Of a stretch of 64,000 nucleotides of DNA, positions 11,475 to 22,344 are shown in pieces; position 1 is the first letter of the stretch, and every line of letters begins with the position of its first letter. The translations under genes and the position numbers were made by a program. This DNA comes from Micrasema longulum (lineage: Eukaryota; Arthropoda; Insecta; Trichoptera; Brachycentridae), in assembly GCA_022494885.1 (NCBI GenBank), contig JAGVSM010000502.1:48740-112739 (forward strand), given 5' to 3'. The notes under the pieces are model-generated. The model did no database searches and was not told the DNA's origin. It saw nothing but the letters and a program-made list of their open reading frames with translations.

Positions 11475-11886
11475 GTAAATCTTTTAATACCCTGTCGTCG
11501 CTCTAATTTTCTTGCCTCCTCTTTCACAGTAGTAGCCTCTCGATTGTGGGATAATCTACCCACTAATGTTAGAGACGCACCTTCTTTATTTACATTTCAG
11601 TCAAGATTAAAATGTCACTATCCAAAGATTTCTTTTGTTCCTTTATCCTTCTTCTTTCCTTCCCATCCCCACTCCTCTCTTCATTGTATAGTGTTAATTT
11701 TTAATTCTTTAATTAATCTTTGTTTTTAATTTTTGTATACAATTGTAAGATTCAATATGTCTATGTATTTATAATTTTCTCAAACTGAACGGTTTGGGTA
11801 GGTAGGAAGAAATTGCCTTAAGGCAATATGCCCGCCCTTATATGTATATTTATTGTATATGTATATAAAGTGTCAAATAAATAAAT
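11475..11886 (+). pseudogene. LINE 3' end (RLWDNLPTNVR family), copy 1
   Basis: Codes for LASSFTVVASRLWDNLPTNV then DAPSLFTFQSRLKCHYP, the C-terminus of a non-LTR retrotransposon polyprotein. A 3' untranslated region follows, with GAACGGTTTGGGTAGGTAGG, AAGAAATTGCCTTAAGGCAA and an AAATAAATAAAT tail. It is nearly identical to 28914-29552 but more truncated at its 5' end. Reading beyond the CHYP segment diverges between the two copies because of an indel. Confidence 0.85.
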
Positions 11887-11889
11887 CTA

Positions 11890-12635
11890 AATTGGTCTGT
11901 TTTAAGTTACGAATGCAGTTTAACCGCATTTTTTTTTTCTCTTTCTTTAGTAAACACTCACGTATCTGATTTTTTTTAGGCGATATACTACGCACTTTAG
12001 TATTCTTTCACTTCAATTAAGAAAAATATCGAGAAGAACACTCCAGTAATTATGATGCTACATATAAATATTTTACCAGTCAAATGAGTAAATACCACAA
12101 AAATACTAGACTTTATAATATCCACACACATTAAGTTAAAAGTATTAATGAAATTTAAAAAAAAATGTTTTTGCTCTCCTGCAAAATGGCCGATTTGAAC
12201 ATACCACAGTGAAGACGACGCAATATTAACTAAATCGGGGAGTTACGTGTCTATTCATTGAAACATGCCAGTCAAAATAGTGTTGTAAACCATTTTTATT
12301 TATTTTAAAATGTTCAAAAGAGATCATAAAATAATATTTGAACGACTTGTATACTGCGTAGAAATCACCGTAAATTGATGTTTTTTTTTGTAAATTAATA
12401 AAAATTTTATCTCCCGTATTATTTCCGCCAATTGTAAAAAAATATAAAATTTATATTTAAAACACAACCTTTGTGGTTATTCATTATAATTAAATATATG
12501 TATACTAGTACATATTATACGTATTTTTAAGTTAAAGAGAAATACTTGAGTTGCGCACGGATCGATAAGTGGATCGAGCCAAATATGTAAAACGTATGCA
12601 CTGTTTATGAATTTTATTAATTAGTCTATATAAAT
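11890..12635. other. Unassigned AT-rich sequence
   Basis: No gene or recognised repeat was found. Confidence 0.4.
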
Positions 12636-12639
12636 TGGT

Positions 12640-12905
12640 TATGTTTTTTACGAATATTTTTGTTTTTTATTTTGTTTATTATGTTAATTATAATTAGGTT
12701 AATTGGTTTAATTAAGTTTTTTTTATTGTTCTTATTTTGTTAATTTTTTAAACTTTGTTAAATATTATTATCTTAGGCATGTTTCACATTTTTGTAAAAT
12801 GTTTCCCTCGGCACGGGACACCCCACCCCAGTGAGGGAACATTATTCTGTTAAAAAAAATACAAACAATGTAAAAGTATAAATAAGTAAAATAAATCAAT
12901 TTCCT
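12640..12905 (+). repeat. LINE 3' tail (CGGCACGGG family), plus copy
   Basis: An AT-rich stretch ends with CTCGGCACGGGACACCCCAC, CCCAGTGAGG and an A-rich tail. The same block in reverse (CCCGTGCCGAGCACACTTAA) is found at about 21420-21450, and a diverged version lies at 25430-25460 directly next to readable LINE C-terminal codons. This makes it the 3' untranslated region of that LINE family. Confidence 0.65.
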
Positions 12906-12926
12906 GAAAGTCGTGAATAACTTGTG

Positions 12927-13165
12927 TTGGAAAAATGGAAATCGAGTTGTGGTAGAGTGGGATTTGAACCTTGGACCTTTGGCCCCTTTGAAATTAATTA
13001 CAATTTATTTGTATTCATCAAAATTATATCGGGTTGTGGTCCTGTGGCTAGTGTTTTTGGACTCACGGACCAAAGGTCTGTGAATCAAATCCCACTCTAC
13101 CCCAACTTGATTTCATTTTCTAATAGTGAGTTATTTACAACTCGTTGAAAATGGCCCTCAAAATT
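12927..13165. repeat. Two SINE C copies in inverted orientation
   Basis: A minus-strand head fragment at 12927-12990 (AAATGGAAATCGAGTTGTGG, AGTGGGATTTGAACC) faces a nearly full plus-strand copy at 13033-13165 (GGTTGTGGTCCTGTGGCTAG, GAATCAAATCCCACTC, CCAACTTGATTTCATTTTC, then the terminal GAAAATGG). About 40 bp of AT-rich DNA separates them. A transcript through this site could fold on itself. Confidence 0.75.
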
Positions 13166-13167
13166 AA

Positions 13168-13765
13168 ATAATTGGGTAAATCATAAGAACGCAAATATTT
13201 ATTTTTCTAAAAAATTTTTTTTTTAAAATTGACATATTTATAGTTTTAAAATTACATATGTAAATACTGTTGCTTTGAAGTTATAACTCTCCTTATATTG
13301 GTTTGATTTTTTTTCTGACCATCGAACACTTTTCTTTGACAATGTGCAATCATGGGGATATGTTTAAGCTTTTTTTTCTAAATGAAATGAAATTAAACGC
13401 ATGGGTTTTATTGTCCTTAGTTTTTTTTGAAAATACTAACAAATTAACAAAAGTGCTTAATTAGGAAAGAACGAACAGTTAATTTGGCAATTTATTGTAC
13501 AATTTAAGATGGCGAAAATCGTTTTTATTTACATCATTTCACATATTTTTGTATTCAAATAATCATTGCGTAACACCAATCGATGTAAAAAGCAATTAAT
13601 TATAATACATTTATAACCACCAGTAATAAACTTTATTTATTTCACAATTAAACACATAGTTGCTCAGTTATCAGATTTTAAAACATAATTTATACGAAAA
13701 AATAGTACATTATATTTTATTATTGTAATAATTTTATCACGCCATTTTAATAACCCTATTTCATT
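13168..13765. other. Unassigned AT-rich sequence
   Basis: No gene, repeat or conserved block was recognised. Confidence 0.4.
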
Positions 13766-13769
13766 TGAC

Positions 13770-14080
13770 TCTATAAAAATAGCACGCAACATAAAAACGA
13801 CAGTTGCCAGTTGAGAACAAATTGAAAAATCCTGGCGTGGAATAAACGTAGATTGAAAAGAAAGTCGGACGTAAAAGTGTGAAAAGATACTTTTTTCGTA
13901 TTGAAAGTATCTTTGGATCTTACGCTTTAGGCTTAGCGTTTTATTAATTTCGCAAAAGAGCCCTATCGCCTACGGATCGGAGTGACATTTCGAATAATAT
14001 CTACTGCATATTTCCGTCCGACAATGACAGTTCGTTTCACAAGATGGTTGCCGCGAGTGTTTTTACCGCCTTTTCGTGAT
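13770..14080 (+). promoter_or_regulatory. Possible core promoter and 5' leader
   Basis: TATAAAAATAG (from 13772) is followed 28-30 bp later by a CAGTTG start-like element, the spacing seen in arthropod TATA promoters. Downstream, 13930-14150 is richer in GC than its surroundings and holds CGTCCG, CCGCGAG and GCGCGCGCAG blocks. A short frame starts ATGACAGTTCGTTTCACAAG at about 14022 and ends after about 27 codons. No gene could be attached to it, and it could equally be an old retroelement promoter. Confidence 0.3.
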
Positions 14081-14279
14081 TCGTGCAGCACGCTCCATAG
14101 AGAAAAGCGATAGCTTCATGAATAGCTGCGCGCGCAGGGAAAACCGACGATTTTGGATATGGATACTTGAGTCGAATGTTCACTTCACTAATCTAACTAA
14201 AAACAAAAAAGGAAAAAAGTGCTTTTACAGCGTATTCGACGATAATTATAATATTCATTGTTAAAAAGAGGATAGTTGC

Positions 14280-16755
14280 ACCATAATAAGATAAATAATG
14301 GAGAAATATCACTTCTTTTAATTACATTTTAAAAGTTGTAAATGAAATGAAATGTTTTTGGCCCAAAATGGGTTAGGATATTTCATCTTACTGAATAATA
14401 CCAACAGCAGTATACGATTAATCAGTCAATTTTGATATTTCACTTGACAAAACAATAAAATAATACATTTAATATTATATTTTATTGGTCACGAAATCCA
14501 CTTTCTCGTCTACAGGGGTTTGTTGGCGAGTTTTGGTTTTGTAATAAAATGAGTTTGGTACATTATACAAATGGCGGTGAAAGTGAAGACGTCAAAATGA
14601 CGGTCTTAACAAACATAACCTCGAAACGTCAAGTAAAACGACGCCATAACTGTCCATAGACCATAAAGAATAGAATATTTATAATTGCACAACAGACATT
14701 GTGATTTTGATCGAGGACGTTATCATTTTGTCTAACTAAACAAAGCGACGACGCGCGTTACGTAATTTTAATTTCCATTACAAAAACATAGCGTCGATTT
14801 TTTAAATGGGATATAATAATGCATATGGAAAATTAAACTTGTATAGTAAATACAGTATAAGGTAATTATATTTGATCATTATTTTGCACTTCATATGAAA
14901 ACGTTTCCTTAATGTTAGGCAGATTACACAAAATCCAGAAAAAATCTATTTTCACAAAAGTGTTGTAGATTATGACAATTATTATGTCAATAAACCAATG
15001 AATCAAGAACAATGCTATAATAATGTTATCTTTTGGTTTTATTAATACATATTTTTATCTATATATGCTTCAGTCGCTGCTAGGTTATACAGTTATAATA
15101 ATTAACATAATCACGCGAAAGACTTATATTGCCTACTAAACTTTAATCAAAATCGTTAGTAATCTGGTTCCAAGGTAAGTTTTTTTCTACAAAGTATTGG
15201 GAAACTAGAACATACATGAGGTTTAATTAATTAGTTTTAGGGTATTAACATAATTAACATGCGTTACCTGCAAACACTTTCATTTCCTTGACAGTTTAGG
15301 TCAGTAACAAGCCAAACAAGAGTTTAAAAATAAACTTACTAATTTATCAACTATTTATTTATTTATTTTATAAATTTATTGCATAAAATAAGTATAAATA
15401 TTTAATAACAGGGAATCTATATAAAATTAGTGAATAGAAAACGGAGTGTTCTCTGTTTAGAATAGTCTCCATCTAACATGGATCAGCCTGTTCTTAGGTG
15501 GAGATTTTTACCTTTTAAAGCATAAGTAGTTCTATACTAATATAAAAATAACAAAAAAAATAAAACTACTTAATTATAATTGCCTAGCTAATCAAATGTA
15601 AGAAATTAATAATCGTTATTATACAAATATAAAGTACATATATGTGCCAAGAATACATGTTACTTAAACATAAATAATATAGTGTAATCTCAGAGTAATA
15701 ATGCGCCACATTATTATTCTGCCTTTGCCTTTTAGCCACTGGAAAAATGTGTGCTGGTACTGCAGCTAATTCAATAAATATGGATGTCGATCTCTACTTA
15801 ATAAAATATCTTTATAAGAGTGGACTGTATAAAATATTTATTTTAAAGCTCAGTGCGCTCCGTGACGACTGAAGACTACGAGAAAAAACAAAATAGAGAG
15901 ATTATATCCCTTGTGCTATCTTTATATACTTTGCTATTAGTACCCACCAAACAACATTACTCTGGTGTGGCGCTCACAAAAATCAATATGTATTTAAATT
16001 AAGAACTATTTTAAAGAAAAAACTTAACTGTCACTGAACGAATATGTTTTGAAAAAAATATTAATAAAATTAAAAGTAAAAACACAAAAAAACACATGAC
16101 AAAAAATTAAAGTTATACATGATTTAATGGAATTTTATAGTATTTGGTTTAATAATTTCAGCAAATTTTTAGATTCCTTGATCTCGATATCCGTCAACCA
16201 AGTCGCAATGACTTTTTACAATATTTTTGGTTTCTCCTTACAAAAACTACGTTCACTGAATTTTTCTTCAATATCATATTTTAGAAATTCTGGTGATTTT
16301 TTTAATGCTTTGACTTTCGCATTACCGTTCCTCATATTTCTTCGTCTCTGTTGCGATATATTGATCGCTGATTTTTATTCAAATTAAAAATCTACTCGCG
16401 CAACAAAGCCAAAAGAAACAGATATGGGTGTATCAAATCAAAATGATCCAAACCTGTTCATTGGATATATGATATAAAAAACAAAACGTATCATACAAAT
16501 TTAAAAGAACAGTTATCGCGCGGACCAGTGCGAGTTATTTTGTAAGCTGGCGTTTGCGAGTGGTTTGCAAGCGATTCTATCTTTTTCATTTGTATTTCAA
16601 GGGGTACTTGGCTCTGTAATGTTCCGTTAGAAGTTAAAGTTCCAGCTAGCCGTTGTAGGCAGTGTTACGAGTTACGAACACGCTGTAAAGTACAGGTCCG
16701 CAACTTAGAATCATGATCAAGATAATATGCGTCTGAAGAGCGGTTTGCTAAATAA
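14280..16755. other. Unassigned region
   Basis: No gene was recognised. A LINE-like 3' tail (TTTATTTATTTTATAAATTT, minus orientation) may begin near 15355. An 86-codon frame at 16127-16387 has no domain and is probably spurious. The last 250 bp before the pogo element is less AT-rich but carries no readable feature. Confidence 0.4.
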
Positions 16756-16758
16756 GTA

Positions 16759-17613
16759 CAGTGGTGCCTCACACAACGAACTTAATTCGTTCCAGGAGCA
16801 AGTTCGTTATGCGAAAAGTTCGTTATGTGAAACGCGTTTTCCCATAACAATACATGTTAAAAAAAATAATTCGTTCTGTAGCATAAAATATGGTAAGATG
16901 ACATAAAAAAAAGATAAATTTTTTGTTATTATTTTTATTTAGATACATCTAAAAACATAATGAAAAAAACACACATTTTTTAATTTTAAGAAATAATCGA
17001 ATCTTGCTCATCTTCATCCATTTTCCGCTTTTTGGCCGATGGTGCAGTGAAAAACCTGTCCAAAGTCGTTTGTTTCTCTCTTTTCTTCAACATCTGCCGG
17101 AAATAACGGACAAGAGTATCGGAGTACAGGTCGTTGATCCTGTTTGCTTCAGCGGAATCCGGATAGTGGGCATTGGTAAACTCCTGAACTGCTTTCCATT
17201 TGACCATGATGTTCTTGATGTCAGCAGTTGGAATTGGTTGATTGTTTGATTGTTGCTCCTCGTTATCAGATGACGCTTCCCTTTGAGCATTGTCCTGTTG
17301 TTGGGCCAGAAGTGTTTGGAGCTCTTCAGTTGTCAGCTCTTCTTTGTGTTCCTCAATAAGCTCCTCTACATCCTCTTCAACGATTGCTGCGACACGTGCG
17401 TAAGTTAAGCGTACTGCTCAGTGACTAACGACTGCCTGCGCGGAAGGATGCAATAAATCGGCAGTGATCGTGTGAAGTGGGCGACTTCGTTGTGTGAAGC
17501 GAAGTTCGTTGTGTGAAGCGAAGTTCGTTGCATGAATCGTGAAATGAACGAAAAGGAAGTTCGTTGTGTGCAGCGTTCGCTGTGCGAGGCGTTCGTTATG
17601 CGAGGCACCACTG
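16759..17613 (-). mobile_element. pogo/Tigger deletion derivative with both ends
   Basis: The ends are CAGTGGTGCCTCACACAACG (16759) and its inverted counterpart ...CGAGGCACCACTG (17613), flanked by TA on both sides, as in the pogo branch of Tc1/mariner. The subterminal regions repeat AAGTTCGTT(A/G)TGTGAA several times, a likely transposase-binding array. Only the C-terminal part of the transposase gene survives (16986-17400). At 855 bp this is far shorter than an autonomous element, so it is a non-autonomous derivative. Confidence 0.93.
16986..17400 (-). pseudogene. pogo/Tigger transposase, C-terminal remnant
   Basis: The open frame from about 17400 down to the stop at 16986 begins IVEEDVEELIEEHKEELTTE, continues through a Q/N/E-rich linker and KNIMVKWKAVQEFTNAHYP, and ends with QTTLDRFF about 25 residues before the stop. 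The acidic EEHKEELTTEEL segment and the W..VQEF...HP segment are typical of the tails of Tigger-family transposases. QTTLDRFF fits the PCNA-interacting PIP box (Qxx[ILM]xxFF), and pogo transposase is known to bind PCNA. The helix-turn-helix, CENP-B and DDE catalytic parts are all absent, so the piece cannot transpose DNA. The first Met inside the frame (17207) is not a natural start. Confidence 0.88.
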
Positions 17614-17789
17614 TATTTAAATACAGTTTTTCTGTCACTTCCTCGCAGATGTCTCCCGGAATACTGTGCGAAAAAAAAACTGCTCGTCGGACTGATTGTG
17701 TAATGTAATGTAAATACTTAGATAGTTCTATTCATTTTTGTAGTATTAGTGCTAGGAACCATGTTGAGTTTCATTTAAGAAATGTGCCT

Positions 17790-17995
17790 ACTGCCGACTG
17801 CGACACGGTACCAATTACTAGTACTTAAACACACATTTTTTTCTACAAAACACTCAGTTTACCCTGAAGATGGCTCCTGCGATGTTAACCGAAACGTCGG
17901 AACAAATCCAACACACACGGTATCACCCAAAAAATAAACATATTGATAACAGTGACCGTGAAAACCTTTGCACCTAATTATTTAGATTCTTGTTA
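17790..17995 (+). mobile_element. Penelope-like repeat with hammerhead-like core
   Basis: A block containing CTGCGACACGGTACCAATTA, TTACCCTGAAGATGG, GAAACGTCGGAACAAATCCA and AACAGTGACCGTGAAAACC. CTGAAGA (17864-17870), GG/CC (17872-17873 with 17889-17890), GAAA (17891-17894), CGTC and flanking CC/GG follow the hammerhead order with a palindromic ACGT as stem III. Stem II and stem I are only about 2 bp as read, so this is a weaker match than 18601-18645. A decayed copy lies in reverse at 62880-63060. No reverse transcriptase is present. Confidence 0.5.
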
Positions 17996-18191
17996 GTTAT
18001 ATTTTTTAAAAAAACTAATGTATTTATTGCTTATCAGTTGTCAAAGTCAAAAACATGTCATACTGTTGTGTAGATTTGATTATTCACTCTTTTCATAAAA
18101 GTGCTATTATCTCATTTTTACTTTTCTATGGATGGCTCCTTTCAGCATGACTACGTTCGATTGAACATGTTTAAAAGAAAAAAATGTATGC

Positions 18192-18474
18192 ATACGACAT
18201 TTCTTAGGTATCCAGATGTTTACTAACTGAGATGGATATGTTCTCATCATCACTATGGCAGCATCATCTGCATGGCATGTGATGTTAATGACCTTATCTC
18301 CCTTAGTAGATTCACTACTTTTTTTATTCTTAAAAGCGTTTTTTTAAATATATTTATTCTGCTTGTGTAAGAAAAGTTTTAGGCGTACTCGTATATATTT
18401 TTGTGCTATATTTTGTTATAAAGGTGCTAAGCTTGCTTTGTTTCTTTGTTGTTCTCAATATGTGTTATTTTCTA
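18192..18474 (+). repeat. Retroelement 3'-tail-like repeat, copy 2
   Basis: Direct repeat of 8006-8268, with a short extra GGCGTACTCGTATATATTTT segment. It lacks the final A-rich end of the first copy. Confidence 0.75.
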
Positions 18475-18600
18475 AATTAACATTTAACCCTCGGTGGTGG
18501 CGTAGTGAAGCATGTGTCTAACCTGCATGTCGATTTTATATTTTTGCAAATCTTCTATGGTGAAGGTGTGTAGTGGTATTAGCATGTTGGTGTAGTGTTG

Positions 18601-18645
18601 TTGTCCTGACGAAGAGACGGGTTACGTCTCGAAACCGGTAGACAG
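18601..18645 (+). ncRNA. Hammerhead-ribozyme-like motif, best copy
   Basis: TTGTC (18601-18605, stem I), CTGACGA (18606-18612), an extra A, GAGACG (18614-18619) fully complementary to CGTCTC (18625-18630) across a 5-nt loop as stem II, GAAA (18631-18634), CCGGT with the preceding A as a palindromic ACCGGT, A (18640, expected cleavage base), and GACAG (18641-18645) pairing back with TTGTC. Each pairing element of a type I hammerhead is present; the single unpaired A before stem II is the one deviation. The surrounding 18530-18670 resembles 3020-3145, which points to a shared retroelement, probably Penelope-like. A stem III this short is expected to need dimers to cleave. Confidence 0.55.
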
Positions 18646-18671
18646 ATAAGTCGGTGAGTGGTTTTATACAA

Positions 18672-19714
18672 ATTTTATTAACATAATATTAAAAATTATG
18701 TTTTTCATACAGAAAACTTAATTTTACTTTGTAGATAAAATTGAACATAAATGTTAACTTCCCATTGTGATCGGGGCCCGGGGCCCTCATTTGTGAATTT
18801 CTACCGTTCTACGGCAATGTTAACAATTCTCTGCTCAATATAAAAGTATGGGTATTAACGTAGAAACTAATTTAATTAATTGCGTTTGATTATCGACTCG
18901 ACGAATCGACAAACAGTAGTAGGTACGCCGTAAATCCGACGTTAATCATTGTAACTGTGATCAGGTAGCGTGATCTTGACATGAAATATTATTATGCGAA
19001 GCGAAAGTGTGATTTATAATGTCAGTCAACGCAAGAAAGGCATAAGTCGGTGAAACCAATGCATCAGATCACGTGCTCATTATTGTTGACTAATTGCGTA
19101 CGGTACCTATACATAGGTATCAGGGGCGAATCGTGTATAGAAGCGATTATGCGCAGCTTACCATTATATTTGACTATCCATAATAATGCTTTACAGTGAC
19201 TTACAAATAATTACTATTTCTTATAAATCATTGCCACCATTTATATGTTTCTCCAAATAAAAATAAAAATATTAATAAAGCGCGCCCAGCGCCAGTAATG
19301 ATCCAAGAAACTAGCCGATTACTCCAGCATATTTCTTCGTACAAATAAGTGTACAGTATTTTGAACACATTAAACCCAGAAGCGGGATTTTTCTGCTAGA
19401 GTTAATTTGCAGATTACATAAATTCTTTGAAGATTCTTTATTTGGAAAACAGTATTTTAAACATTATTTCTTAAGGACTATTTTTCATTGAGATGATACT
19501 TTTGACATATGACTAGCAACACACGTGGGGCTCGACGCGGCCGTTTTTGGCATTATTCATTTCTAGAACAAATCGGCCAGTTGACATTTCAATCGTTATG
19601 AGAATACCTAATACTGACTGAATTGTAAACTTTTATATAAGTTATGTGTTAAATTAATGGATATTATATCTACACAATATAATATATCACGACGTAACGT
19701 AGTTTGAGTTGATT
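18672..19714. other. Unassigned sequence
   Basis: No gene or recognised repeat was found. Confidence 0.4.
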
Positions 19715-20592
19715 TCGAGTTGTTAAATCCACCTGGTCCATGAAGAAGTATAGAAATTGAAAACATAATATTTTTAGGATATGCCTCGTATGTAGGCGAA
19801 ATAATTCAATTACATGAATCGCACCCGCATAAATAAAGGTTTCAGCTCTTTAACTTCACAAACATCAACAAATGAAAAAAATTGAAGGAATACAGATGTT
19901 CAAATATGGGTAGAATGACTGGTCATCAGCCCTGTAGCTGCCTAGACTTCTATACTACCTTCTCTAAAATGTCCTTCGTATCTAATAATAATATTAATAT
20001 TTGGCTGATTTATATAGCGCCATTTTTGTAAAAAATCACCTCAAGGGCGCTTTACAATTGTATATCCTAACTTACATTCTAACTAAACTTAAGTGATACA
20101 TTATATTTCTAGATTTAAAATTGAGGGTATGATAGTTTAAAGAAGTGGGATTTTAGTTGGGATCTGAACTGACTAGGACTGTCGATGATTCGTAAGTTTG
20201 AAGGCAATTGGTTCCAGGCAGAGGGGCCGGCGGCGGCAAAAGCACGATCTCCAAATCTAGTGTTTGGGGAGCGCCGAATTTCGACAAGTTTTCCTCTTCC
20301 TGAATCAAATGCTGACCTAAGAGTAGATTTTCTTTGACATGTATTTTCCCTAATACAAAGGTCCGATAGGTATTTTGGAGCCATTTCATGAAGGGATTTG
20401 AATACTGTCCAGCACAGCTTGTGTGTTATTCTCTCTGGGCTTTTTAACCAGTGCAAATCTCGAAGATGTTGTGAGATGTGAGAATATTTTTTTGTCTCTG
20501 TTGTAATATGTTGATATTAACCATTCTCCAGGGAGTTGAATCCAGTCGCTGTCTGCAAAAATTTGGACAAACTCAAAACACTGTTGATAGAT
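19715..20592 (+). repeat. Repeat E copy split by a LINE
   Basis: The left part (19715-19985) runs GTTAAATCCACCTGGTCCAT, ATAAAGGTTTCAGCTCTTTA, ACAAACATCAACAAATG, CAGCCCTGTAGCTGCCTAGA and CTCTAAAATGTCCTTCG. The right part (20490-20592) resumes with TCTCTGTTGTAATATGTTGA, GGAGTTGAATCCAGTCG and TTTGGACAAACTCAAAA. In the uninterrupted copy at 54150-54320 these segments are adjacent, so the LINE at about 19986-20489 was inserted later. Confidence 0.85.
20115..20456 (-). pseudogene. LINE (L2/CR1-like) reverse transcriptase C-terminus
   Basis: A 113-residue open frame reads HWLKSPERITHKLCWTVFKS, then MAPKYLSDLC, LRSAFDSGRG, RFGDRAFAAAGPSAWNQLPS and a final SQFRSQLKSHFFKLSYP before the stop. HWL...ERI.YKLC..TFK.LH..AP.YL.DL and FGDRAF..A.P..WN.LP are the conserved C-terminal blocks of L2/CR1-clade LINE proteins. 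The 3' untranslated region extends left to about 19986 and contains the AATGGCGCTATATAAATC block seen at 6985-7215. No upstream polymerase domain is present, so the element is 5'-truncated. The frame is intact over its whole length, suggesting a fairly young insertion. Confidence 0.88.
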
Positions 20593-20594
20593 AC

Positions 20595-21285
20595 ATTTGA
20601 CCTAATCAGGAACACCAAAACGATTATTTACAACTTTTACAAAAAAAAAACTGAGAGATTCTTCAATCACTAATTTTAAGTAAACTGAATGAATACAAGA
20701 GAAGATTTTAGTTGATATTTTCTCACAGTAAATGCATTATGATTTATTTTTAACTTCCAAACTGAAAAAGTGGACTCCGGCGTTTTATCCTTTACGGTAG
20801 AGATAAAACGAATGATAACAATGCTATTTTATGTATCCTTGGTGAACTTCCAAATAAAACTAGATGGATGATTGCCATATTTTCTACACTACATTATTCT
20901 CTATTTCTGGGTACACATAATATATTATCATCTTCTTCAATATGAATGCACCTTATATATTTTAGTTAGCGGAAGCTGCTGGGCATTGAATTCAAAATAA
21001 GTATAGAATTCGGGACAATCTTTATGAAGCAAGACTTGAACAATTTCAGTCCATAGTTAAATATAATAATACTTAAATAGTAGGAAGTTGTTCTTCCGTA
21101 ACGTTGAAATTACTTGAATGAGAACGGGCCACTGTGAATAAAACACAGGGATGACACTACTCCATAAAAATATATAAAATTAAGAAAAAAACCAAATACC
21201 TAAATTATAAATAAATAAAGCCAGAACGGCATAATGAAGAAGTTCAGTGGTTTAAAAAAAAAGTTAAAGTACTATCAAACTAATA
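20595..21285. other. Unassigned sequence
   Basis: No gene or recognised repeat was found. Confidence 0.4.
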
Positions 21286-21287
21286 TT

Positions 21288-21355
21288 TTTAAAAATTATT
21301 TTCATTTTTATGCATCGTTTTATCAGCGTTACATTTTTTTTTAAGTTTTGAAATA
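21288..21355 (+). repeat. Fragment of the 320-bp D repeat
   Basis: AAAAATTATT...TTTATCAGCGTTACATTTTT...AGTTTTGAAAT matches the beginning of 31795-32115. Nothing beyond this block is shared. Confidence 0.5.
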
Positions 21356-21359
21356 TTTT

Positions 21360-21780
21360 TTTATTCATATATTTTTTTTCTTACAAACTATAATTAATAA
21401 TAAAAAATGTAACTTCGCTGGGGTTGGTTACCCGTGCCGAGCACACTTAACAATATACTTTTTTGCAAATATTTTTACATTTGAGACTAAACAAAGAAGA
21501 CTAACTTAATAAACAGAGGTAATTAACAAAATACTCAGACAGTTTTAAACACTACGTATTTATGTTTATAATTAATTTATGTACATCTATATTTTTTATA
21601 TTACAAAACGCACTGTCTGTGAATCTGTGATTTAAAAACAGTTTTAAACAATAACACACCCATTTAATAAATAACTAGTCAAATATATTGATTATATTCA
21701 AATCATTATTATGTTAGTTAATATTAGTAAGTATAATATAACAGCTTAAAACTGTTTTTATAATTATTTTTTGAGGGGTG
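21360..21780 (-). repeat. LINE 3' tail (CGGCACGGG family), minus copy
   Basis: On the minus strand this has AAGTATATTGTTAAGTGTGC, then CGGCACGGG and CCAACCCCAGCGAAG, matching the tails at 12640-12905 and 25360-25700. No coding part remains. Confidence 0.65.
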
Positions 21781-21849
21781 TTCTTGCTAGTAAAGTTATA
21801 ATACACTAAAAATTACTAACATCAGTTCTACATCGATTTTTAAGAAAGA

Positions 21850-22340
21850 TAGGCTGGAGGTTGGGCTTATCCAGAGACCAATATTCGTATAATGAGTTAG
21901 AAACTAGCTTAAATATATCTCCTCTTCAAGCCCGTCGAAATAAATCCGACCTTCTAGTCCTATTTAAAATTCTCAACTCACTCTGATGCGTCTGAACTAC
22001 TGAGCTCAATTAAATTAAATATCCTTACTAGAAACCTCAGACAAAACTTACTCTGTCATACCGATAACCATAGAACTAATTATGGTTTTCATTGCCGTAT
22101 GCCCAGAATTCTTTGGTCTGTCAACAAACATACCAGTCTTGATTTTTTTTATGACGAGTTGTCTTCTTTCAAACGACCACTGACTCAAACTCAATTATAA
22201 ACACCGCTCTCCCGCTTCCATTTCCACCAAGTTTACTGTATACCATTGTGTCTTTCTATTTTCTTTTAAAATAATTTTCTATGTTTATATATGTCCTGAA
22301 AAATGCCCGTTGGGCGTATTTATAAATAAATAAAATAGTA
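21850..22340 (+). pseudogene. LINE C-terminus with 3' tail
   Basis: With frame changes, the plus strand encodes ISPLQARRNKSDLLVLFKIL, then ELLSSIKLN, LTRNLRQNLLCHTDN, HRTNYGFHCRMPRILWSVNK and SLDFFYDELSSFKRPL before a stop. The order L.L..RR...DL.FL+K+L, then F.VP.R..R..., then TNYG....P..R+ is the C-terminal pattern of arthropod jockey/CR1-type LINEs. The 3' untranslated part carries CCCGTTGGGCGTATTTATAA and an ATAAATAAATAAAAT tail. Stops and indels make it dead. A related fragment lies at 60760-61155. Confidence 0.8.
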
Positions 22341-22344
22341 ACGC

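Noticed and set aside
16127..16387. Short membrane protein gene
   Set aside because: The hydrophobicity follows from AT-rich codons. The opposite strand is K/E-rich, and neither shows conservation signals or gene context.
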